A program made the translations under genes and the position numbers. From JBHIAG01 sp046758465 (GTDB taxonomy: Bacteria > Acidobacteriota > Terriglobia > Acidiferrales > 2-02-FULL-67-57): a DNA stretch of 12,608 nucleotides. Position 1 is the first letter of the stretch. The number at the start of each line of letters is the position of its first letter. The stretch spans positions 1 through 12,608 of the forward strand of contig JBHIAG010000064.1 of NCBI GenBank assembly GCA_046758465.1. Reading direction: 5' to 3'. Shown here one piece after another: positions 8,241 to 12,608 of this stretch. The notes beneath the pieces were generated by a model. It was not told where the DNA came from and made no database searches. It worked only from the letters and a program-made list of their open reading frames with translations.

Positions 8241-8264
8241 GGAACTTCTGGCAGCGCAACCCGT
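8241..8264 (+). promoter_or_regulatory. Candidate ECF-type promoter upstream of the sigma gene
   Basis: GGAAC (8241-8245, within GGAACTT) is followed after 16 nt by CGT (8262-8264), the spacing and bases typical of promoters read by many ECF sigma factors, which often control their own genes. It lies about 180 nt before the sigma start. The long leader is a weakness. Confidence 0.4.
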
Positions 8265-8443
8265 ATTCCTTCAGTGTTGCTACCCGGGGGCCGGACGGTG
8301 CGTCCAAAAAACAATAGAGAAAGTGGCGCGCACTGCCTGCCGGGCGCGTGCCGCTCTGGGGCATGCAGTGTCCGCACCGGCCTCTTGCCCCGCTGAGGGC
8401 TGGTGAGGCACAATGACAGACGTCGGCGCAGGGAGCGGCAGGG

Positions 8444-9034
8444 ATGCCTGTCCATCTGGAAAATGAAGCCACGCTGGTGGCCGAGGCGCGCCAGGGCAAC
8501 CCGGAGGCTTTCACCGCCCTGGTGAGTCAGTACGACCGCAATATCTACCGCCTGGCGCTGAACATCACCGGCAACAAAGAGGATGCCGAGGACGTGCTCC
8601 AGGAGTCCTTCCTAAAGGCCTACACCCATCTCGACCGTTTCCAGGGGAACTCGCGCTTCTACACCTGGCTGGTGCGGATTACGGTGAACGAAGCGTTGAT
8701 GAAGCTGCGGAAGCGGCGCGCGGACAAGGACGTCTCGCTCGACCAAGAGACGGAGTCCGCCGAGGGCAGCCTGCAGCCGCGGGAGATTGAGGACTGGGGC
8801 GAGAACCCCGAGCAGCGCTATGCCCAGACCGAATTGCAAGAGATCCTGGGGGAAGCCATCGCGGGGCTGGAGCCGCCCTTGCGCACGGTATTTGTCCTCC
8901 GCGACGTGGAGTACCTCTCCAGCGAAGAGACGGCTGAGCTGTTGGAGCTGTCGGTGCCGGCGGTGAAGTCGCGTTTGCTGCGGGCGCGCCTCAAGTTGCG
9001 ACAGCGCCTGAACAAGTATTTCAAGCGAGGGTAG
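8444..9034 (+). CDS. RNA polymerase ECF sigma factor (sigma-70 family)
   Basis: A 196-residue group 4 sigma factor. Region 2 spans about 22-92: AFTALVSQYDRNIYRLA, the core-binding and -10 segment EDAEDVLQESFLKAY, then FYTWLVRITVNEALMKLRKRR. An acidic linker (100-130) leads to region 4 at about 135-190, with a helix-turn-helix in LSSEETAELLELSVPAVKSR. There is no extra C-terminal domain. The ATG at 8444 has GGGAG 8 nt upstream. The next gene, a zinc anti-sigma factor, starts 4 nt after the stop, the usual layout for such pairs. The fit is to the RpoE-like ECF group. The stimulus is unknown, and no target beyond the pair itself can be named. Confidence 0.95.
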   Translation: MPVHLENEATLVAEARQGNPEAFTALVSQYDRNIYRLALNITGNKEDAEDVLQESFLKAYTHLDRFQGNSRFYTWLVRITVNEALMKLRKRRADKDVSLDQETESAEGSLQPREIEDWGENPEQRYAQTELQEILGEAIAGLEPPLRTVFVLRDVEYLSSEETAELLELSVPAVKSRLLRARLKLRQRLNKYFKRG

Positions 9035-9038
9035 AACC

Positions 9039-9287
9039 TTGAACTGCAAAGAAGTAGTTCGCGAGCTGTCGAACTTGCTCGATGGGGAGCTGACACCGAA
9101 TTTGTTGGAAGAGCTCGAGCGTCACCTGCACCATTGCGTGGACTGTCGCATCGTCGTCGACACCACCCGCAAGACCATCGCCATCTTCCAGCACAGCGAA
9201 CCGATGCCCTTGCCCGAGGGTGTGCGGCACCGCTTGCAACAGGCGCTGGCCAGCAAACTGGGCCGCAAGCCTTCGCCCTCCCCATAG
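9039..9287 (+). CDS. Small soluble ZAS-type anti-sigma factor (zf-HC2)
   Basis: An 82-residue protein expected to hold the preceding ECF sigma factor inactive by binding it. The ZAS signature is complete: Cys3, then His29-x3-Cys33-x2-Cys36 in HLHHCVDC. These are the only cysteines, so any redox switch would have to use the zinc ligands themselves. There is no transmembrane segment, unlike most anti-sigmas that sense envelope stress, so the signal is more likely cytoplasmic (oxidant, metal or a partner protein). The start is TTG 9039; GAGG at 9027-9030, inside the end of the sigma gene, is 8 nt away, and the 4-nt gap suggests translational coupling. The short tail is basic and Pro-rich. Confidence 0.9.
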   Translation: MNCKEVVRELSNLLDGELTPNLLEELERHLHHCVDCRIVVDTTRKTIAIFQHSEPMPLPEGVRHRLQQALASKLGRKPSPSP

Positions 9288-9341
9288 CTTTCTACGCTGT
9301 CGGGCTCGCCATCTCTACGGCGGCCTCCTTCCGGAAGATGT

Positions 9342-9387
9342 CCCCCAGGCACCCCTCGACTGCGCTCGGGGTAAAGGAGCCTGGGGG
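9342..9387 (-). repeat. Long-loop hairpin enclosing repeat copy A
   Basis: Perfect 9-bp arms CCCCCAGGC (9342-9350) and GCCTGGGGG (9379-9387) enclose a 28-nt loop that contains the dispersed-repeat core CTCGACTGCGCTCGGGGTAA. Read on the minus strand, the arms resemble the AGCCC hairpin family, as if the repeat filled the loop. Confidence 0.75.
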
Positions 9388-9399
9388 GCTTGCAGCCCC
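9385..9399. repeat. Short hairpin GGGGCT-TGC-AGCCCC
   Basis: Six-bp perfect arms with a 3-nt loop, overlapping the end of the previous stem by 3 nt, so both cannot form fully at once. No T-run follows. Confidence 0.6.
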
Positions 9400-9415
9400 T
9401 TCCCCTATCGCATCG

Positions 9416-9439
9416 AGCCCCGAGGCCCGGGCCTCGGGG
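9416..9439 (+). repeat. AGCCC hairpin H1
   Basis: Reads AGCCC-CGA-GGC-CCGG-GCC-TCG-GGG; 9418-9439 is a perfect 22-bp palindrome. It is a member of the four-copy hairpin family, with CGA/TCG as its variable triplet pair. Confidence 0.8.
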
Positions 9440-9453
9440 AGATCAATGTGTGT

Positions 9454-9477
9454 CCCGGTGGCTGGTGCCACCGGGCT
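9454..9477 (-). repeat. AGCCC hairpin H2
   Basis: On the minus strand it reads AGCCC-GGT-GGC-ACCA-GCC-ACC-GGG, with a 9-bp perfect stem and 4-nt loop. It is in opposite orientation to H1, 14 nt away, so the pair forms an inverted arrangement. Confidence 0.8.
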
Positions 9478-9560
9478 CGGCGTGGACGTCACAATGGCGA
9501 GGTTATCTGCCTGAGGCGGAACCCCAGTGGCAGGGGCCCTTCGGCGCTGAAGCTTCGGGG

Positions 9561-9596
9561 CTCCCTTCGACTGCGCTCAGGGTAAACGGGACAAGC
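9561..9596 (+). repeat. Dispersed repeat copy B
   Basis: CTCCCTTCGACTGCGCTC followed by AGGGTAAACGGGACAAGC. It matches the copies inside the S9 gene but lacks about nine bases (GCGAGCGGG-like) before ACAAGC. GAAGCTTCGGGGCT (9549-9562) immediately upstream is half of the palindrome seen at 10422-10439. Confidence 0.8.
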
Positions 9597-9661
9597 CTGG
9601 GGGCTCGGTGGGAAATTAGGACACGACGCTCCGCTGCCCGGACCGACTTCCCCGCCCGGTG

Positions 9662-9670
9662 TGCGATAAT
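9662..9670 (+). promoter_or_regulatory. Extended -10 promoter for the S9 peptidase gene
   Basis: TGCGATAAT fits an extended -10 element (TGn then a TATAAT-like hexamer), about 55 nt before the start codon. No convincing -35 is seen, which is acceptable for extended -10 promoters. Confidence 0.45.
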
Positions 9671-9679
9671 GGCGGGCAG

Positions 9680-9698
9680 GCCCCGCCCAGGGCGGGGC
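9680..9698 (+). other. GC-rich hairpin in the S9 mRNA leader
   Basis: GCCCCGCCC, a central A, then GGGCGGGGC form a perfect odd palindrome, realistically a 7-bp stem with a 5-nt loop. It starts a few bases after the expected transcription start and ends 14 nt before the ribosome binding site, so it could stabilise the 5' end or affect translation. A terminator role is unlikely because only three T follow after two bases. Confidence 0.5.
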
Positions 9699-9724
9699 AG
9701 TTTCACTCGCTCGGAGGTTTCTCC

Positions 9725-11920
9725 ATGCGACCCATCGCACGCCGCTTTGCTCTGCCGGTCATTTTTCTCCTGGGTGTTGCTCTCGCTAGCACCGCCCAGG
9801 GTCGGCGGCCGCTTAGCTTCGATGACCTGATGGCACTGGGGCGCGTCAGCGACCCGCAAATCTCGCCCGAGGGCCGCTGGGTGGTCTACGTCGTTGACCA
9901 CTACGATAAGGCCACCAATGGCCGCACGTCCGACCTGTGGCTGGTGCCTCTGGCGGACGATCCGACTTCGCCCCCCTCGACTTCGCTCGCTTCGACTGCG
10001 CTCAGGGTAAACGGGGCGAGCGCGACAAGCGAGCCCCGCCAGCTCACCCGCAGCGGCAAACGCGACCGCCGCCCGCGCTGGTCGCCGGACGGCTCCCGCC
10101 TCGCTTTCCTCTCGAACCGCGATGGCCGCTGGCAGATGTGGACGATTGTGCTGGAGGGCGGCGAGGCCACGAAGCTCACTGACCTGCCGGTTGACGTCGG
10201 CGGCCTCCTGTGGTCGCCCGACGGGCGCTGGCTGGCTTTCACCGCCGAGGTCTATCCCGACTGCCCCGCCGAAGACGCGCTCGCCTGCACCGCCAAACGG
10301 GACGAGGAGAAAGAAAAGAGTAAAGTCAAGGCGCGACTCTACGACGCCCTGCTCTACCGCCACTGGAACACCTGGAGCGAAGGCAAGCGCAGCCACGTCT
10401 TCATCCTTGCTGCCGACGGCAGCCCCGAAGCTTCGGGGCGCGACCTCACTCCCGGCGACTTCAATGTGCCGCCGTTTTCCCTCGGCGGCCCCGACGACTA
10501 CGCCTTCTCCCCCGACAGCCGGGAACTCTGCTTCGCCCGCAACACCGACCCCGACCGAGCCCTGAGCACGAACAGCGACCTCTGGCTCCTCCCCGTGACC
10601 GGCGGCCCCTCGACTGCGCTCCCTTCGACTGCGCTCAGGGTAAACGGGGCGAGCGGGACAAGCGAGCCGAAGAAAATCACCACCAATCCCGCCTGGGATG
10701 GCTCGCCGCTCTATTCTCCCGATGGCCGCTGGATCGCTTTCCGCGCGCAGGCGCGCGCCGGCTTTGAGGCCGACCGCTTCCGCCTCCAGCTCTACGAGCG
10801 CGCTACCGGCAAAATCATCTCGCTGACGGAGAAGTTCGACCACTGGGTGGACGAATTCGTTTGGGCGCCGGATAGCCGGACGATTTATTTCACCGCGCCC
10901 GTCCACGCCCAAGCGCCCATTTTTGCGGTAAGCGTGCCGGCAGGCCGCGTGCGGGAGATTGTCGGGGCGAGCTCCAACGCGGGGCTCGGGCTCAGCCGGG
11001 ATGGCCGCACATTCGTCTTCACCCGCCAGAGCCTGTCGGCGCCGACCGAGGTGTGGCAGGCGAATGTGGCCGACGGGAGGGCCAAGCCTTTGACGCGGAC
11101 GAACCAGGCGATTGTGTCGCGGGTCGAATGGAGCGCGGTGGAAGAGTTCCACTTCGCGGGCGCCGGGGGCAGGCCGGTGCAGGGCTGGCTGCTAAAGCCG
11201 CCGGGATTCGACCCGCAGAAGAAATACCCCGCGCTCTTCATGGTGCATGGCGGGCCGCAGTCGGTGTGGGCGAACACGTTCCACTATCGCTGGAACGCGC
11301 AACTGTTTGCTGCGCCCGGCTACGTGGTGGCGCTGCTGAACCCGCGCGGCAGCGTGGGCTGGGGCCAGAAGTTTATTGACGAAATCAGCGGCGATTGGGG
11401 CGGCAAGGTCTATGAAGACTTGGTGAAGGGCCTGGACTACCTCAGCGCGCTGCCCTACGTGGACGCCGAACGCATTTGTGCGGCTGGCGGCTCCTACGGC
11501 GGCTACATGGTGAACTGGCTCGCGGGTCACACCGCCCGCTTCCGCTGCCTCATCTCCCATGCCGGCGTCTTCAACCTGACCAGCATGTACGGCAGCACGG
11601 AGGAGCTGTGGTTTCCCGAATGGGAGTTTCGCGGGACGCCGTGGACGAATGCGGAGAGCTACGCGCAATGGTCGCCGCATCGCTACGTGGCCAACTTCCG
11701 CACGCCGACCCTGGTCATTCACGGGGCGCGCGACTACCGCGTGCCGCTCGCCGAAGGCTTGCAACTGTTCACCTCGCTCCAGCGCCAGAAAGTGCCCTCG
11801 AAGTTTCTCTACTTCCCCGACGAGGGCCACTGGATTGGGAAGCCGCAGAATTCCGAACTCTGGTACAAGACCTTCCACGACTGGCTGGCACACTACTTAA
11901 AGATGCCAGATGACAAATAA
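9725..11920 (+). CDS. Exported S9 prolyl oligopeptidase family serine peptidase
   Basis: A 731-residue peptidase of the DPP/acylaminoacyl-peptidase type. A signal peptide (residues 1-25, cut near STAQG) sends it to the envelope. Residues about 28-450 form a beta-propeller with repeated SPDGRW/SPDSR blade motifs. The alpha/beta hydrolase domain follows, with the triad Ser590 in GGSYGGYM, Asp670 in HGARDYRVP and His702 in DEGHW. The start is ATG 9725, with GGAGG 7 nt upstream; an in-frame ATG at 9659 lies in repeat DNA and has no ribosome binding site. Three propeller loops carry peptides encoded by dispersed repeats: residues 84-104, 233-238 and 295-315. The last five residues (MPDDK) come from a CAGATGACAA tandem repeat. 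The catalytic domain looks intact, so the enzyme is probably active. Confidence 0.93.
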   Translation: MRPIARRFALPVIFLLGVALASTAQGRRPLSFDDLMALGRVSDPQISPEGRWVVYVVDHYDKATNGRTSDLWLVPLADDPTSPPSTSLASTALRVNGASATSEPRQLTRSGKRDRRPRWSPDGSRLAFLSNRDGRWQMWTIVLEGGEATKLTDLPVDVGGLLWSPDGRWLAFTAEVYPDCPAEDALACTAKRDEEKEKSKVKARLYDALLYRHWNTWSEGKRSHVFILAADGSPEASGRDLTPGDFNVPPFSLGGPDDYAFSPDSRELCFARNTDPDRALSTNSDLWLLPVTGGPSTALPSTALRVNGASGTSEPKKITTNPAWDGSPLYSPDGRWIAFRAQARAGFEADRFRLQLYERATGKIISLTEKFDHWVDEFVWAPDSRTIYFTAPVHAQAPIFAVSVPAGRVREIVGASSNAGLGLSRDGRTFVFTRQSLSAPTEVWQANVADGRAKPLTRTNQAIVSRVEWSAVEEFHFAGAGGRPVQGWLLKPPGFDPQKKYPALFMVHGGPQSVWANTFHYRWNAQLFAAPGYVVALLNPRGSVGWGQKFIDEISGDWGGKVYEDLVKGLDYLSALPYVDAERICAAGGSYGGYMVNWLAGHTARFRCLISHAGVFNLTSMYGSTEELWFPEWEFRGTPWTNAESYAQWSPHRYVANFRTPTLVIHGARDYRVPLAEGLQLFTSLQRQKVPSKFLYFPDEGHWIGKPQNSELWYKTFHDWLAHYLKMPDDK
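9974..10035 (+). repeat. Dispersed repeat copy C, in frame inside the S9 gene
   Basis: 62 nt differing from copy D at three positions. GCTCGCTT (9985-9992) and AAGCGAGC (10027-10034) form perfect 8-bp inverted arms. It encodes residues 84-104 (PSTSLASTALRVNGAS then ATSEP) between LWLVPL and RQLT of a propeller blade. Confidence 0.85.
10422..10439 (+). repeat. 18-bp perfect palindrome inside the S9 gene
   Basis: GCCCCGAAGCTTCGGGGC encodes SPEASG (residues 233-238) just before RDLTPGD. Its outer arms (CCCCGA/TCGGGG) are the same as those of hairpin H1, with a shorter centre. Confidence 0.8.
10607..10668 (+). repeat. Dispersed repeat copy D, in frame inside the S9 gene
   Basis: 62 nt, 59 identical to copy C, same orientation and same reading phase. 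It encodes residues 295-315 (PSTALPSTALRVNGAS then GTSEP) between LWLLPVTGG and KKIT of another blade. GCTCCCTT (10618-10625) and AAGCGAGC (10660-10667) are inverted arms with one mismatch. Confidence 0.85.
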
Positions 11921-11930
11921 CAGATGACAA
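11907..11930 (+). repeat. CAGATGACAA tandem repeat over the S9 stop codon
   Basis: CAGATGACAA occurs at 11907-11916 and 11921-11930 with a 14-bp period. The first copy supplies the final PDDK codons; the TAA stop lies between the copies. Confidence 0.75.
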
Positions 11931-11963
11931 CAACGGGGCCGCTTCTGTTTTCTCTCGCTGTTC

Positions 11964-11991
11964 AGCCCAGCGGCTTCCGCCGCTGGGTTTT
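11964..11991 (+). terminator. Rho-independent terminator of the S9 gene, also AGCCC hairpin H3
   Basis: AGCCC-AGC-GGC-TTCC-GCC-GCT-GGG (11964-11987) has a 9-bp perfect GC-rich stem and 4-nt loop, followed at once by TTTT. It lies 44 nt after the S9 stop. The same sequence is a member of the hairpin repeat family, so a repeat may be serving as terminator. Confidence 0.65.
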
Positions 11992-12060
11992 CCCTTGAGC
12001 CGTGGAGGGAAGAACGGCAAGGCACCTGTACGGGCCCTACCCCTGCTTTGGCTGCTGGCC

Positions 12061-12084
12061 GCCACGGGCCGAAGCCCGTGGGCT
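12061..12084 (-). repeat. AGCCC hairpin H4
   Basis: On the minus strand it reads AGCCC-ACG-GGC-TTCG-GCC-CGT-GGC, with an 8-bp perfect stem (the terminal pair is lost because the last base is C). It faces H3, and both share GTTC before AGCCC, so the two make an inverted pair in the S9/DUF488 spacer. Confidence 0.75.
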
Positions 12085-12146
12085 GAACGCTCCCTTCTGC
12101 CTTTTTCCTTGGGTCATCTCCTTTTGTTATCTTCCTTCTTGTCATT

Positions 12147-12608
12147 GTGACGATCTACACGATTGGGCATTCGACGCGCACGCTCAAGCAGCTAATCGGC
12201 CTGCTGCGCGAGCACCAGATTGAACTGCTCGCCGACGTTCGCGCTTTCCCCAGCTCGGCGCGCTACCCGCACTTCAACAAGGAAGTGCTGTCGCAGCGGC
12301 TCCCGGAAGCGGGCATTAGCTATCGCTGGCTGGGGAAGGTGCTGGGCGGCTACCGCAAGAAGGAGAACCCTAACTCACCGCACAGCGCGCTGCGCAGCCC
12401 CGGCTTCCGCAACTACGCCGACCACATGGCGACGCCGGAGTTCGGCGAGGGAATTGAAGAGCTGACGAACCTCGCCGGGAAGAAGCGCGCCCGAATCGGG
12501 CACGTGGCGGTGATGTGCGCCGAGCGGTTGTGGTGGCGCTGCCACCGCTCGCTGGTTTCAGACTACTTGAGCGCCTGCTGCGGGGTCGAAGTTCTCCACA
12601 TCGTCGAG
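12147..12608 (+). CDS. DUF488 family protein (3' end cut by the window)
   Basis: The first 154 residues of a DUF488 protein, a small cytosolic family of unknown activity. Family features are clear: MTIYTIGHSTRTLKQL at the N-terminus, LLADVRAFPSSARYPHFN (about 27-44), FRNYADHMATPEF (about 88-100) and the conserved MCAERLWWRCHRSLVSDYL (about 123-141), whose Cys and His look like possible metal or catalytic residues. The start GTG at 12147 is set by the family N-terminus; no Shine-Dalgarno is visible in the pyrimidine-rich sequence upstream, so initiation may be leaderless or weak. The frame runs open to the last base; a short C-terminal part is probably missing. It follows H4 by about 60 nt and is probably its own transcription unit. 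Confidence 0.88.
   Translation, partial: MTIYTIGHSTRTLKQLIGLLREHQIELLADVRAFPSSARYPHFNKEVLSQRLPEAGISYRWLGKVLGGYRKKENPNSPHSALRSPGFRNYADHMATPEFGEGIEELTNLAGKKRARIGHVAVMCAERLWWRCHRSLVSDYLSACCGVEVLHIVE

Larger units (their letters stand above)
9288..9724. repeat. Repeat-dense intergenic island
   Basis: There is no credible gene in these 437 bp. They hold two copies of the TTCGACTGCGCTCAGG-type repeat (9353-9385, 9561-9596), two copies of the AGCCC hairpin (9416-9439, 9454-9477), further stems at 9342-9387, 9385-9399 and 9680-9698, and a probable promoter for the S9 gene at the right end. Short open frames across it only translate the repeats. Confidence 0.8.

Noticed and set aside
8292..8316. Possible terminator after the acylase gene (GGAC/GTCC stem with an A-run)
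   Set aside because: The stem is only 4 bp, and an A-run rather than a T-run follows it on the relevant strand.
9292..9585. Small open frames across the repeat island
   Set aside because: They read through palindromes on both strands and produce only repeat-derived peptides.
9659..9724. Upstream ATG extension of the S9 peptidase
   Set aside because: It overlaps the -10 box and leader hairpin, adds 22 non-family residues before a normal signal peptide, and lacks a ribosome binding site; ATG 9725 has GGAGG at good spacing.
9353..10668. CRISPR array made of the repeated TTCGACTGCGCTCAGG units
   Set aside because: Copies are irregularly spaced (hundreds of bases), two are inside a coding gene, and there are no cas genes.
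9503..11152. Long minus-strand open frame antisense to the S9 gene
   Set aside because: It translates repeat DNA and the complement of a clear S9 peptidase, and has no recognisable domain; long antisense frames are common in GC-rich DNA.

Overview
The window is GC-rich bacterial DNA with eight complete or near-complete genes, one gene that starts at the left edge and one cut by the right edge. The gene mix points to a GC-rich environmental bacterium, most likely an Acidobacteriota member: an RRM-type RNA-binding protein, exported M1 and S9 peptidases, an ECF sigma/zinc anti-sigma pair, a membrane GGDEF enzyme, frequent GTG/TTG starts and many short palindromic repeats. That assignment is inference from style, not from any marker gene. 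I see no tRNA, rRNA, phage gene, transposase or CRISPR array.

Layout. 1-324 (+): RRM RNA-binding protein with a Gly/Arg tail. 453-1616 (+): M20 ArgE/DapE-type deacylase. It meets tail to tail, with 6 nt between stops, a minus-strand pair: an exported M1 metallopeptidase (2622-4658) followed 12 nt later by a six-helix membrane protein (1623-2609). A good sigma-70 promoter lies at 4708-4735. Upstream on the minus strand is a multi-helix diguanylate cyclase (4744-5958), divergent from a lipoprotein-type penicillin acylase family hydrolase (6150-8228, +). Then come an ECF sigma factor (8444-9034) and a small ZAS-type anti-sigma factor (9039-9287), which form a coupled operon. A 437-bp repeat island (9288-9724) precedes an exported S9 prolyl-oligopeptidase family enzyme (9725-11920). 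A second repeat-bearing spacer (11921-12146) separates that from a truncated DUF488 gene (12147-12608).

How the genes fit together. Three of the gene products (M1, acylase, S9) carry export signals and cleave peptide or amide bonds. With the cytosolic M20 enzyme this gives a scavenging or turnover flavour, but they do not form a single operon. The sigma/anti-sigma pair and the cyclase are regulatory units whose targets cannot be read here, apart from a possible autoregulatory ECF promoter at 8241-8264.

The most unusual signal is around and inside the S9 gene. Four hairpins in the two flanking spacers fit one plan, AGCCC-NNN-GGC-NNNN-GCC-N'N'N'-GGG, with different but complementary variable triplets. 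A second dispersed repeat (core TTCGACTGCGCTCAGGG) occurs twice in the upstream spacer. It also occurs twice inside the S9 reading frame, in frame, at what look like equivalent loops of two beta-propeller blades. A third blade has an 18-bp palindrome at the matching place. The repeats therefore appear to have entered a protein-coding gene and been tolerated as loop peptides.
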